A DNA stretch of 64,000 nt from Allomuricauda ruestringensis DSM 13258 (GTDB taxonomy: Bacteria; Bacteroidota; Bacteroidia; Flavobacteriales; Flavobacteriaceae): assembly GCF_000224085.1 (NCBI RefSeq), contig NC_015945.1, positions 3,402,501 through 3,466,500 of the forward strand, written 5' to 3'. This document shows, in pieces, positions 24,806-33,314 of this stretch. A program made the translations under genes and the position numbers. Below the pieces are notes generated by a model that was not told the DNA's origin, did no database searches, and was given only the letters and a program-made list of their open reading frames with translations. Position 1 is the first letter of the stretch. Every line of letters begins with the position of its first letter.

Positions 24806-24859
24806 ATGAGAAACAAAAACACACATCATCATTTTTATACTTGCCCTCAAGCGAGATAG
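24806..24859 (+). CDS. hisL: histidine operon leader peptide
   Basis: A 17-codon ORF, MRNKNTHHHFYTCPQAR, with three consecutive His codons (24824-24832), placed between a promoter-like site and a strong terminator, 100 bp upstream of hisG. This is the design of a ribosome-stalling attenuator. If the ribosome stalls at the His codons, CTCAAGCG (24846-24853) is left free to pair with CGTTTGAG (24894-24901) and disrupts the terminator; if it reaches the stop codon, it covers that segment and the terminator forms. The pairing was worked out by eye, but all eight pairs fit with one G-U. I am confident in the attenuator, less in the exact start of transcription. Confidence 0.85.
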   Translation: MRNKNTHHHFYTCPQAR

Positions 24860-24924
24860 AAATGTATTGTTGTTTTTAAAATATATTCTAACCCGTTTGA
24901 GAAATCAAACGGGTTTTATTTTTT
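24846..24924 (+). promoter_or_regulatory. his attenuator: antiterminator and terminator hairpins
   Basis: Terminator stem AACCCGTTTGA (24890-24900) / TCAAACGGGTT (24905-24915) with a GAAA loop and a T-rich tail. The competing antiterminator pairs 24846-24853 with 24894-24901. The two structures share CGTTTGA and so are mutually exclusive. Confidence 0.85.
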
Positions 24925-24960
24925 GTACCCATTTGGTTTTTCAGACAAAACGATTGAAAA

Positions 24961-25818
24961 ATGACAAAAATTAGGATTGCTGTTCAAAAAAGCGGCCGTT
25001 TAAACGAGGATTCCCTCAAAATTTTAAAAGACTGCGGTATTTCCATAGATAATGGTAAAGACCAACTAAAGGCTACTTCCCGTAATTTTCCTTTGGAAGT
25101 ATTTTATTTAAGGAACGGGGATATTCCCCAATACCTTAGGGATGGAGTAGTGGACATTGCCATTATAGGTGAAAATGTGCTTATTGAAAAAGGAAAGGAT
25201 ATTTCCATTGCGGAGCGATTGAACTTTTCCAAATGTCGTGTCTCCCTTGCCGTACCCAAAAATGTTTCCTACAATTCCATTACGGATTTTGAAGGCAATA
25301 AAATCGCAACATCATACCCGAATACAGTAAAAGAATATTTGGCGTCAAAAGGAGTTACGGCCGACCTGCACATTATCAACGGTTCTGTGGAAATTGCCCC
25401 AAATATTGGTTTGGCTTACGGTATCTGTGACATTGTTTCGAGCGGAAGCACACTTTTTAAAAACAATTTGAAAGAGGTGGAAGTCATGCTAAAAAGCGAG
25501 GCAGTTCTTGCAGTATCTCCCACAATTTCTGAAGAGCACAAAGAATTACTTAGAAAGATTCAATTCAGAATCAAATCCGTATTGCAGGCGCGCCAAAACA
25601 AATATGTGTTGATGAATGCACCAAATGATAAATTGGATAAAATTATTTCCATTCTCCCTGGAATGCGAAGCCCCACGGTTTTGCCCTTGGCAGAAGAGGG
25701 ATGGAGTTCCGTGCACACCGTGATCAACCGGGAAACTTTTTGGGAGGTCATCGATGAATTGAAGGAAGCCGGAGCCGAAGGAATCTTGGTTTGTCCTATT
25801 GAAAAAATGGTACTGTAA
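24961..25818 (+). CDS. hisG: ATP phosphoribosyltransferase, long form
   Basis: First step of histidine synthesis: condenses ATP and PRPP to phosphoribosyl-ATP. 285 residues, so the long, HisZ-independent form with a C-terminal ACT-like regulatory domain (about 215-285) where histidine would feed back. The N-terminal catalytic part starts IRIAVQKSGRLNEDSLKIL and has the PRPP-loop IGYGICDIVSSGSTLF-like block (here LAYGICDIVSSGSTLF, about 152-167). The stop overlaps the hisD start by one base (TAATG). Confidence 0.96.
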   Translation: MTKIRIAVQKSGRLNEDSLKILKDCGISIDNGKDQLKATSRNFPLEVFYLRNGDIPQYLRDGVVDIAIIGENVLIEKGKDISIAERLNFSKCRVSLAVPKNVSYNSITDFEGNKIATSYPNTVKEYLASKGVTADLHIINGSVEIAPNIGLAYGICDIVSSGSTLFKNNLKEVEVMLKSEAVLAVSPTISEEHKELLRKIQFRIKSVLQARQNKYVLMNAPNDKLDKIISILPGMRSPTVLPLAEEGWSSVHTVINRETFWEVIDELKEAGAEGILVCPIEKMVL

Positions 25819-27101
25819 TGCAGCGTATCAATTATCCACAGCAAAGTGATTGGGCCGAAATATTGAAGCGACCCACGCAAACTGTTTCCGATATTGAAGA
25901 AATTGTCAACAGTATTTTTAAAGAGGTGAAATCTGATGGCGATACCGTTATCAAAAAGTGTACAGACCGGTTTGACCAAGTGAAGTTGGATGCACTTTCG
26001 GTATCTCCTTCAGAAATTAAAATAGCTAATGATGCCGTTTCAGATGCCCTAAAACAAGCTATCAACCTAGCAAAGGTCAATATCGAAAAATTCCATGCAG
26101 CTCAAAAAACTTCCAAAGTTGAAGTAGAAACGATGCCTGGTGTGGAATGCTGGCAGGAAAAACGCCCTATTCAAAAAGTAGGTTTGTACATACCCGGCGG
26201 CACAGCTCCCTTATTTTCTACTATTTTGATGTTGGCAATTCCGGCTAAATTGGCTGGTTGTGAGGAAATTGTACTCTGCACCCCACCCGATAAAAATGGA
26301 GAAATCAATCCAGCGATTTTATACACGGCCCAACTTTGTGGCGTAACACGGATTTTTAAAGTTGGCGGTATTCAGGCTATTGCAGGAATGACCTTTGGTA
26401 CGGAAAGCATCCCAAAAGTGTATAAAATATTTGGTCCGGGAAACCAATATGTGACCGTTGCCAAGCAATTGGCCACTAAATATGGGGTAGCGATAGATAT
26501 GCCAGCGGGGCCAAGTGAGCTTTTGGTGGTTGCGGATGATTCAGCGAACGCTGCTTTTGTAGCTTCGGATTTGTTAAGTCAAGCCGAACACGGGGTGGAC
26601 AGTCAGGTAATTTTGGTATCCACTTCAGAAAAATTGATTGAGGCAGTTGAAGAGGAAATCGAAAGTCAGCTACAGCAGTTGCCGAGAGCGGAAATAGCTC
26701 GCAAATCGATTGGCAATAGTAGATTGATTTTGGTGAAGAATGACCAAGAAGCTATGGATTTGATCAATGAATATGGTCCGGAGCACTTTATTGTTTGTAT
26801 GGGAAATGAGGCGTTTTACCTCGAAAACATCCAGAATGCGGGCTCTGTGTTTATCGGCAATTATACGCCCGAGAGTGCAGGTGATTACGCTTCGGGCACC
26901 AATCATACCCTGCCTACCAACGGATATGCCAAGCAATACAGCGGGGTGAATCTGGATAGTTTTATGAAGAGCATGACTTTTCAAAAAATATCCGAAAAGG
27001 GAATCCAAGGCATCGGAAGTGCCATAGAGCTTATGGCAGAGGCCGAGGGATTACAGGCGCACAAAAATGCGGTAACCTTACGATTGAAAAGTTTGAAATA
27101 A
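25818..27101 (+). CDS. hisD: histidinol dehydrogenase
   Basis: Last two steps of histidine synthesis: oxidises L-histidinol to L-histidine with two NAD. 427 residues, full length, zinc enzyme. Landmarks include VGLYIPGGTAPLFSTILMLAIPAKLAGC (about 121-148), GGIQAIAGMTFGTESIPKVYKIFGPGNQYV and the catalytic/zinc residues in AEHGVDSQ (about 256-263) and YGPEHFIV (Glu-His, about 317-324). It overlaps hisG and hisC by one base each, so translation is coupled. Confidence 0.97.
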   Translation: MQRINYPQQSDWAEILKRPTQTVSDIEEIVNSIFKEVKSDGDTVIKKCTDRFDQVKLDALSVSPSEIKIANDAVSDALKQAINLAKVNIEKFHAAQKTSKVEVETMPGVECWQEKRPIQKVGLYIPGGTAPLFSTILMLAIPAKLAGCEEIVLCTPPDKNGEINPAILYTAQLCGVTRIFKVGGIQAIAGMTFGTESIPKVYKIFGPGNQYVTVAKQLATKYGVAIDMPAGPSELLVVADDSANAAFVASDLLSQAEHGVDSQVILVSTSEKLIEAVEEEIESQLQQLPRAEIARKSIGNSRLILVKNDQEAMDLINEYGPEHFIVCMGNEAFYLENIQNAGSVFIGNYTPESAGDYASGTNHTLPTNGYAKQYSGVNLDSFMKSMTFQKISEKGIQGIGSAIELMAEAEGLQAHKNAVTLRLKSLK

Positions 27102-28144
27102 TGAAAGTGTTTGAGTTAAATAAATTGGTTAGGGAATCGGTTCGCAAGTTGCAACCGTATTCCTCCGCACGGGACGAATATGTTTCCGATGGCTCGGAAA
27201 TGATATTTCTGGATGCCAACGAAAACCCTTTTGATAACGGGGTCAACCGCTACCCAGACCCGTATCAACGAAGTTTAAAATCCCTTTTGGCCGAACAAAA
27301 AGGAGTATCGGAAAGCCAAATTTTACTTGGAAACGGTAGTGACGAAGTTTTGGATTTGATTTACAGGGCTTTTTGTGAACCCAATCAAGATAACATTATC
27401 ACATTACCACCCACTTATGGAATGTACAAAGTGTTGGCAGGCATCAATTCCGTGGAGAACAAAGAAGTTTTGTTGACTACTGATTTTCAGCCGAATGTGG
27501 ATGAAATTCTAGCGACAGTCGATACAAACACCAAGCTTCTCTTTATTTGCTCACCCAACAATCCTACGGGAAACTCCTTTAAAAAAGAAGGAATTGAAGA
27601 GTTATTGAAATCATTCAATGGATTAATGGTAATTGACGAAGCCTACATTGATTTTTCAAAGGATGAAAGTTGGTTGTCACAATTAAAACAGTACCCCAAC
27701 TTGATTGTTACCCAAACCCTGTCCAAAGCTTATGGCTTAGCGGGCATTAGGCTAGGTATTTGCTATGCATCGGAAGAAATAATCGCTGTTTTAAACAAAA
27801 TCAAACCACCATACAATGTCAATCAATTGACTCAGCAAAGAGCACTACAACGCGTGTTGAATCAGGATTTGGTTAATCAAGAAGTAAAACAAATTCTTCA
27901 AGAAAGAGCTGAATTAATCAAAGCATTGAACAGTTTAAAATTTGTGGAACAACTATATCCATCCGATGCTAATTTTGTGTTGGCCAAAGTTGATAATGCC
28001 GACAAACGCTACCAACAATTGTTGAAAAAACAGGTGGTAGTGCGCAACCGAAGTACGCAACCGCTTTGCGAAAACACGCTGCGATTTACCGTGGGCACAC
28101 CAGAAGAGAACAAAAAATTGATAGCCATTTTAAAAGAATTATAG
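27101..28144 (+). CDS. hisC: histidinol-phosphate aminotransferase
   Basis: PLP enzyme that converts imidazole acetol phosphate to histidinol phosphate. 347 residues. The N-terminal block LDANENPF and YPDPYQRSL, the cofactor-contact [20 protein letters not shown], and the PLP lysine in [14 protein letters not shown] (about 207-220) are all present. The stop at 28142-28144 precedes the hisB ATG (28147) by 2 bp. Confidence 0.96.
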   Translation: MKVFELNKLVRESVRKLQPYSSARDEYVSDGSEMIFLDANENPFDNGVNRYPDPYQRSLKSLLAEQKGVSESQILLGNGSDEVLDLIYRAFCEPNQDNIITLPPTYGMYKVLAGINSVENKEVLLTTDFQPNVDEILATVDTNTKLLFICSPNNPTGNSFKKEGIEELLKSFNGLMVIDEAYIDFSKDESWLSQLKQYPNLIVTQTLSKAYGLAGIRLGICYASEEIIAVLNKIKPPYNVNQLTQQRALQRVLNQDLVNQEVKQILQERAELIKALNSLKFVEQLYPSDANFVLAKVDNADKRYQQLLKKQVVVRNRSTQPLCENTLRFTVGTPEENKKLIAILKEL

Positions 28145-28146
28145 TA

Positions 28147-29283
28147 ATGGGCAAGAAAGTACTATTTATTGATCGGGATGGGACGATCATCAAAGAAACT
28201 GCCGATGAGCAGATTGATGCCTTTGAGAAACTAGATTTTTATCCCAAAACCTTTACCTATTTGGGCAAAATCGCCAAGGAATTGGATTATGAATTGGTGA
28301 TGATCACCAACCAAGATGGGTTGGGCACCGACATTTTCCCAGAAGATACGTTTTGGCCTGTGCAAAACTTTATCATCAGAGCTTTTGAAAATGAAGGGGT
28401 TGTTTTTGATAAGGTTTTTATAGACAGAACATTTCCAAAGGACAATGCAGATACCCGTAAACCAGGTACAGGAACGTTAACTTCTTATTTTTCTGAAGAG
28501 TATGATTTAGAGAATTCTTTCGTGATCGGTGACCGATTGACGGACATGGAATTGGCCAAAAACCTCGGAGCTAAAGGAATCTTTATCAATGATGAAACTC
28601 ATCTGGGCACAGGAGAAATTACTGTGAAACGTGAAGCTTTGGATGAATATATTGCTCTGGAAAGCAATGATTGGGAAAAAATCTATGAATTTCTCAAATT
28701 GGAAAATCGGATTGCAGAAATATCCCGAAAAACCAATGAAACCGACATTAAAATCAAAATAAACCTCGATGGAACCGGAAAGAGTGACATCAACACAGGT
28801 TTGGCTTTTTTCGACCACATGTTGGACCAATTGGCGCGGCATGGCCAAATGGATTTGAACATTAAGGTGGATGGGGACTTGGAGGTGGATGAACACCATA
28901 CCATCGAAGACACCGCTATCGCCCTGGGAGAGTTGTTCTCCAAAGCCTTGGGCAACAAACTGGGAATTGAACGCTATGGTTTTGCTTTGCCTATGGATGA
29001 TTGTCTGGCACAGGTTGCCATAGATTTTGGTGGGAGAAACTGGTTGGTTTGGGACACCAAATTCAAACGTGAAAAAGTAGGGGATGTGCCCACAGAAATG
29101 TTTATGCACTTTTTTAAATCGTTCACCGATGGTGCCAAGGCCAATTTGAACATTAAAGCCGAAGGTACCAACGAGCACCATAAAATCGAGGCTATTTTCA
29201 AAGCTTTTGCCAAGTCAATTAAAATGGCGGTAAAACGGGATGCGGAGAAAATGGTTTTGCCATCAACCAAAGGAATGTTGTAA
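28147..29283 (+). CDS. hisB: bifunctional histidinol-phosphatase / imidazoleglycerol-phosphate dehydratase
   Basis: 378 residues from the ATG at 28147; an upstream extension runs into hisC and is not used. The N-terminal HAD phosphatase has [10 protein letters not shown] (about 8-17, catalytic aspartates) and [11 protein letters not shown] (about 127-137). The C-terminal IGP dehydratase (about 190-378) has [13 protein letters not shown] and the manganese-binding [13 protein letters not shown] (about 253-265) and [11 protein letters not shown]. The fused form is the rule in Bacteroidota. Confidence 0.97.
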   Translation: MGKKVLFIDRDGTIIKETADEQIDAFEKLDFYPKTFTYLGKIAKELDYELVMITNQDGLGTDIFPEDTFWPVQNFIIRAFENEGVVFDKVFIDRTFPKDNADTRKPGTGTLTSYFSEEYDLENSFVIGDRLTDMELAKNLGAKGIFINDETHLGTGEITVKREALDEYIALESNDWEKIYEFLKLENRIAEISRKTNETDIKIKINLDGTGKSDINTGLAFFDHMLDQLARHGQMDLNIKVDGDLEVDEHHTIEDTAIALGELFSKALGNKLGIERYGFALPMDDCLAQVAIDFGGRNWLVWDTKFKREKVGDVPTEMFMHFFKSFTDGAKANLNIKAEGTNEHHKIEAIFKAFAKSIKMAVKRDAEKMVLPSTKGML

Positions 29284-29290
29284 ACCCCAA

Positions 29291-29347
29291 TCATTTCGAA
29301 AGAGCTTGCGACTGAGAAATCTAGATTTCTCCCTTCGATCGAAATGA
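29291..29347. repeat. palindromic intergenic repeat between hisB and hisH
   Basis: Outer arms TCATTTCGA (29291-29299) and TCGAAATGA (29339-29347), with an inner perfect 18-bp palindrome GAGAAATCTAGATTTCTC (29314-29331). Same family style as 20964-21077. It lies within the his operon, in the 80-bp hisB-hisH gap, so it would be transcribed as a hairpin. Confidence 0.75.
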
Positions 29348-29363
29348 CAATAAACAAGTATAA

Positions 29364-29948
29364 ATGAAATTAGTAATCATAGATTACGGAGCAGGAAACA
29401 TCCAGAGCATCATGTTTGCTATTAAACGCCTTGGTTTTGAGGCTGTTTTAAGCCATGATGCAGAAGAAATCCGAAATGCAGATAAGGTGATATTCCCAGG
29501 TGTTGGGGAAGCGAGTTCGGCCATGGCAAAGTTGAAAGCCACAGGGTTGGACAAGTTGATTCCTACATTAAAACAGCCCGTTCTGGGGATTTGTTTGGGT
29601 ATGCAGTTGATGTGTCATTCATCCGAAGAGGGCAATACCGAAGGTTTGGGAATTTTTGACTTGGATGTGGTTAAATTTTCCAACAACGTTAAAGTTCCAC
29701 AAATTGGATGGAACCAAATTTCAGGTTTAAAAAGTAAGCTATTCACCAATATTCCAGAGAAATCATACATCTATTTGGTACACAGTTTTTATGCCCCGAT
29801 CGGGAAAGAAACCATTGCAACTTCGGAATATGACCTAACTTACAGTGCTGCTTTGCAAAAGGATAATTTTTACGGAGTACAGTTTCACCCAGAAAAGAGC
29901 AGTGATGTGGGTAGTCAAATATTAAACAACTTTTTAACAATTGTCTGA
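29364..29948 (+). CDS. hisH: imidazole glycerol phosphate synthase, glutamine amidotransferase subunit
   Basis: Supplies ammonia to HisF for the fifth step. 194 residues of class I glutamine amidotransferase fold. The nucleophile Cys is in LGICLGMQLM (about 75-84), and the catalytic His-Glu are in GVQFHPEKSSDVG (about 172-184). IDYGAGNIQSI at the N-terminus is typical. It is separated from its partner hisF by the GNAT, hisA and DinB genes. Confidence 0.96.
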   Translation: MKLVIIDYGAGNIQSIMFAIKRLGFEAVLSHDAEEIRNADKVIFPGVGEASSAMAKLKATGLDKLIPTLKQPVLGICLGMQLMCHSSEEGNTEGLGIFDLDVVKFSNNVKVPQIGWNQISGLKSKLFTNIPEKSYIYLVHSFYAPIGKETIATSEYDLTYSAALQKDNFYGVQFHPEKSSDVGSQILNNFLTIV

Positions 29949-29949
29949 T

Positions 29950-30366
29950 ATGGAGTTCCTTATATCAACGGACAAGGATAAATTGGATATCCCAAAGATT
30001 CACGAAGAAGTTGCATCGACATATTGGGGAAAGGGCAGGAGCATGGAACAAACGCTGATGACCATTGAAAAAAGTGTCTGTTTTGGGATGTATGCTGAAA
30101 ATGGAGAACAAATTGCTTATACCAGAATAATGACCGACGGACTGGTTTTTGCCTACATTATGGATGTCGTCGTCTTTGACCCCTATAAAGGAAAAGGACT
30201 CGGAAAAAAGCTGATTAAGCATATTTTGGACCGCCCCGATGTTAGTAAAGTCAATACAGTAGCATTAAAAACAAAAGATGCCCACAGCTTTTATGAAACC
30301 TTAGGCTTTAAAAGAATAGGGGATTCGGAAATGTGGATGTCAATAGACCGAGTAAAATACGATTAG
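29950..30366 (+). CDS. GNAT family N-acetyltransferase inside the his operon
   Basis: 138 residues from the ATG at 29950, directly after (2 bp beyond) the hisH stop; a TTG overlapping hisH is also possible. The acetyl-CoA-binding motif is VVVFDPYKGKGLGKKLIKHIL (split VVVFDPYKGKG / LGKKLIKHIL, about 76-96), the R/QxxGxG/A-like loop with two glycines, followed by the ALKTKDAHSFYETLGF segment (about 108-123) typical of the GNAT C-terminal part. No substrate can be named. It is inserted between hisH and hisA, 3 bp before hisA, and must be cotranscribed with the pathway. Confidence 0.88.
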   Translation: MEFLISTDKDKLDIPKIHEEVASTYWGKGRSMEQTLMTIEKSVCFGMYAENGEQIAYTRIMTDGLVFAYIMDVVVFDPYKGKGLGKKLIKHILDRPDVSKVNTVALKTKDAHSFYETLGFKRIGDSEMWMSIDRVKYD

Positions 30367-30369
30367 AAA

Positions 30370-31098
30370 ATGAGATTGATTCCAGCAATAGACATCATTG
30401 AAGGAAAATGTGTTCGGCTTTCCAAAGGAGATTATGACACTAAAAAGATATATAACGAAAATCCGTTGGAAGTAGCCAAGGAGTTCGAGGCTCATGGAAT
30501 TAGGTATTTACATTTAGTAGATTTGGATGGGGCTAAATCCAAGCACATTGTTAATCATAAGGTATTGGAGACCATCGCATCAAAAACCAATTTGCAAATA
30601 GATTTTGGGGGAGGGTTAAAGACCGATAAAGATCTACGCATTGCTTTTGAAAGTGGCGCCCATCAAATTACTGGCGGAAGTATTGCCGTAAGAGACCAAG
30701 AAACTTTTTTAAGTTGGTTGAAAAATTTTGGCCCAGATAAAATTATTTTAGGAGCTGATGCCAATAACGAAAAAATTGCAGTTTCAGGTTGGCAAGAAGA
30801 ATCTGAGCAAGAATTGTTACCTTTTATTCAATTTTACCAAAAAGCGGGTATTGTGTACGTGATTTGCACGGATATTAGTAAAGATGGTATGTTGCAAGGC
30901 CCTGCTTTTGAGCTCTATAAAAAGATATTGGACAATACTTCTGATATCAAATTAATCGCTAGTGGAGGTATTTCTTCATTTGATGAGTTGCCAAAACTTG
31001 CTGAAATTGGTTGTGATGGCACCATTATAGGAAAGGCCATTTATGAAAACAGAATCAGTTTAAAACAATTGGAACATTACATTCTCGAAAATGGATAA
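30370..31098 (+). CDS. hisA: phosphoribosylformimino-5-aminoimidazole carboxamide ribotide isomerase
   Basis: Fourth step: Amadori rearrangement of ProFAR to PRFAR on a TIM barrel. 242 residues. The catalytic aspartates fall in [14 protein letters not shown] (Asp8) and [16 protein letters not shown] (about 157-172). Phosphate-binding blocks DFGGGLKT and [12 protein letters not shown] (about 196-207) are present. It shares fold and ancestry with HisF. It overlaps the DinB gene by 8 bp. Confidence 0.96.
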   Translation: MRLIPAIDIIEGKCVRLSKGDYDTKKIYNENPLEVAKEFEAHGIRYLHLVDLDGAKSKHIVNHKVLETIASKTNLQIDFGGGLKTDKDLRIAFESGAHQITGGSIAVRDQETFLSWLKNFGPDKIILGADANNEKIAVSGWQEESEQELLPFIQFYQKAGIVYVICTDISKDGMLQGPAFELYKKILDNTSDIKLIASGGISSFDELPKLAEIGCDGTIIGKAIYENRISLKQLEHYILENG

Positions 31099-31615
31099 GG
31101 AAAAAGAACTCCAGGAAGAATTGGTTTGGAACGCAGGCTACCGTATGAACGAAAGCCTCCGTATGATCAAAATTTGTTTGGAACAGTTGTCGGAAGAGCA
31201 GGTTTGGGAAAAACCAAATGAATCTAGTAACAGTATTGCCAATCTCATCCTTCATCTGTGCGGAAATATTACCCAATATGGGATTGCCTCCATCCAAAAT
31301 TTAGATGACGAACGGAAAAGAGATGAAGAATTTTCAACTGAATCGGGCTATACTAAAGCAGGGCTTATCCAAAAATTGGAAGATACCATATCTGATGCCA
31401 AAAGAGCATTTTATGATGCTCCGCTCAAAGAACTTTTGCGTAAAAGAAATGTTCAAAGCTTCAACTTTTCTGGTGTAGGCAATATTATCCATGTCACGGA
31501 GCATTTGTCTTATCATACAGGACAGATAGCACTTTGGACTAAAATTTTACAGAACAAAGATTTAGGGTTTTATGGAGACGTAGACCTAAATGTCAAGAAT
31601 GAAACTGAAAATTAG
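31091..31615 (+). CDS. DinB-like four-helix metal protein inside the his operon
   Basis: 174 residues, all helical, of the DinB/YfiT-type superfamily. The candidate metal histidines are in [11 protein letters not shown] (about 50-60) and in [21 protein letters not shown] (about 136-156), the HxxxH pattern usual for the third ligand pair. In other bacteria members act as thiol-dependent transferases (bacillithiol or mycothiol) or have no known role. It overlaps hisA by 8 bp and lies between hisA and hisF, which is unusual; whether it serves histidine metabolism is unknown. Confidence 0.85.
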   Translation: MDKEKELQEELVWNAGYRMNESLRMIKICLEQLSEEQVWEKPNESSNSIANLILHLCGNITQYGIASIQNLDDERKRDEEFSTESGYTKAGLIQKLEDTISDAKRAFYDAPLKELLRKRNVQSFNFSGVGNIIHVTEHLSYHTGQIALWTKILQNKDLGFYGDVDLNVKNETEN

Positions 31616-31630
31616 GTATTTATGAACTAC

Positions 31631-31773
31631 GTCATGCTGAACTTGTTTCAGCATCTCATAGCCCTTTAAGCCAATCAGGATGGGACCCTGAAACGAGTTC
31701 AGGGTGACGACCAAAAATTATGAGGATAAATATTAAAAAAAGATACGTCATGCAGAACTCGTTTCAGCATCTC
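31631..31773. repeat. hairpin repeats of the GTCATGCTGAA type
   Basis: Between the DinB gene and hisF: 31631-31708 contains hairpins TGCTGAA/TTCAGCA and CCCTGAA/TTCAGGG bounded by GTCATG and GTGAC; 31747-31773 is a second, shorter copy of the first half. This repeat type is frequent in Flavobacteriaceae. Confidence 0.7.
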
Positions 31774-31825
31774 ATCATCTATAAAACCTATTTTGAGAGG
31801 AACACAAGATGACAAAAAAGAAATT

Positions 31826-32581
31826 ATGCTTACAAAAAGAATCATACCCTGTCTCGATATTAAAAACGGACGGACCGTAAAGGGAATCAACTTTGTTGAC
31901 CTCAGGGATGCGGGCGATCCCGTGGAATTGGCAGAAATCTATGCCAAAGAAGGAGCTGATGAATTGGTTTTTTTGGATATTTCAGCCACCGAGGAAAAGC
32001 GAAAGACCTTGGCCGAGTTGGTATATCATGTTGCAGAGACCATCAATATACCTTTTACCGTTGGCGGAGGAATTTCATCTGTGGAAGATGTGGATATTCT
32101 GCTGAAAAACGGGGCTGACAAGGTTTCCATAAATTCATCAGCGGTAAAAAGACCTGATTTGATCAATGAACTGGTAGCGAAATTCGGTTCGCAGTGCGTT
32201 GTTGTAGCAATAGATGCCAAACAAATCGATGGACAATGGAAAGTTCATTTGGTAGGAGGGAAGGTTCCCACGGAACTAGACCTTTTTGAATGGGCCAAGG
32301 AAGTGGAAGAACGTGGAGCAGGTGAAATTTTATTCACTTCCATGGACCACGATGGCACTAAAAACGGGTTTGCCAACAAAGCCTTAGCGCATTTGTCAGG
32401 TTTGGTGAACATTCCTGTGATTGCATCAGGTGGAGCTGGTACCGTTTCACACTTTATAGATACTTTTAAGGATGGAAAGGCTGATGCAGCATTAGCTGCC
32501 AGTGTTTTTCATTTTAAGGAAATCGAAATCAACACACTAAAAGAAAAATTAAAGCAAGAGGGAATTCCTGTAAGAATATAA
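31826..32581 (+). CDS. hisF: imidazole glycerol phosphate synthase, cyclase subunit
   Basis: Partner of HisH; forms imidazole glycerol phosphate and AICAR. The start is the ATG at 31826 ([16 protein letters not shown]) rather than 11 codons earlier. 251 residues. Catalytic Asp11 is in [14 protein letters not shown] and Asp130 in [13 protein letters not shown]. Phosphate-binding blocks [11 protein letters not shown] and [13 protein letters not shown] are present. A 210-bp gap with hairpin repeats precedes it, so a processed transcript or a second promoter is possible. Confidence 0.97.
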   Translation: MLTKRIIPCLDIKNGRTVKGINFVDLRDAGDPVELAEIYAKEGADELVFLDISATEEKRKTLAELVYHVAETINIPFTVGGGISSVEDVDILLKNGADKVSINSSAVKRPDLINELVAKFGSQCVVVAIDAKQIDGQWKVHLVGGKVPTELDLFEWAKEVEERGAGEILFTSMDHDGTKNGFANKALAHLSGLVNIPVIASGGAGTVSHFIDTFKDGKADAALAASVFHFKEIEINTLKEKLKQEGIPVRI

Positions 32582-32586
32582 AATCC

Positions 32587-32635
32587 ACATCTCGACGCTC
32601 CTTCCACTACGCTCAGAATGACATCTCGATGTGAC
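32587..32635. repeat. short CTCGA/GACATCTCGA palindromic remnant between hisF and hisIE
   Basis: CATCTCGACGCTC ... GCTCAGAATGACATCTCGATGTGAC; a degenerate member of the TCGAGCGCAGTCGA repeat family. Confidence 0.5.
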
Positions 32636-32654
32636 AGCTTAAGAAAAATTTACA

Positions 32655-33251
32655 ATGAAAATAGATTTCAATAAAAACCTAGACGGACTAGTTCCAGCAA
32701 TTATTCAAGATGCAACCACCAAAAACGTCTTGATGCTGGGCTATATGAACCAAGAAGCGTTTGAGAAAACCAAGGAAACACAAAAAGTCACATTTTTTAG
32801 CCGCTCCAAGCAACGGTTATGGACCAAAGGCGAGGAAAGTGGCAACTTCTTAAACCTTGTGGATATTCAAGTGGACTGCGATAACGACACCCTTTTGGTG
32901 ACCGTAAACCCGGTTGGACCTACCTGCCACAAAGGAACGGACACTTGCTGGGCCGAAGAAAATGTTCAAGGATATGGCTTCTTGTCCACTTTGGAAGGTA
33001 TCATCGAATCCAGAAAAAATGACCAAGAGAATCCAGATAGCTACGTGGCATCATTGTTTCGAAAAGGTATCAACAAAATAGCACAAAAAGTAGGGGAGGA
33101 GGCTGTGGAAACCATTATCGAGGCCAAAGATGACGATGAGAGCCTTTTCCAGAACGAAAGTGCAGATTTACTGTTTCACTACCTTATTTTGTTGCAGGCC
33201 AAAGGCTACACTTTGGACGATATTGCCCAAGTACTGGAAAAACGTCATTAA
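32655..33251 (+). CDS. hisIE: phosphoribosyl-AMP cyclohydrolase / phosphoribosyl-ATP pyrophosphatase
   Basis: Second and third steps in one 198-residue protein. The HisI domain (about 1-105) has FSRSKQRLWTKGEESGN and the metal-binding cysteines in VDCDNDTLLV and CHKGTDTCW (about 92-100). The HisE domain (about 110-198) has SYVASLFRKGINKIAQKVGEEAVETIIEAKD (in two parts: SYVASLFRKGINKIA and QKVGEEAVETIIEAKD), the EExxE metal-binding helix. It is the last his gene; the following VWA gene begins 63 bp downstream. Confidence 0.96.
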   Translation: MKIDFNKNLDGLVPAIIQDATTKNVLMLGYMNQEAFEKTKETQKVTFFSRSKQRLWTKGEESGNFLNLVDIQVDCDNDTLLVTVNPVGPTCHKGTDTCWAEENVQGYGFLSTLEGIIESRKNDQENPDSYVASLFRKGINKIAQKVGEEAVETIIEAKDDDESLFQNESADLLFHYLILLQAKGYTLDDIAQVLEKRH

Positions 33252-33314
33252 ACAAATCCGTTAAGTTTTTTCTAAAGCCCTAGTCGTTACAGCGAAATGC
33301 CGTAAATTTATGTA

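Noticed and set aside
28507..29181. 224-residue ORF antisense to hisB
   Set aside because: Antisense shadow of a conserved enzyme; no start context and no recognisable domain.
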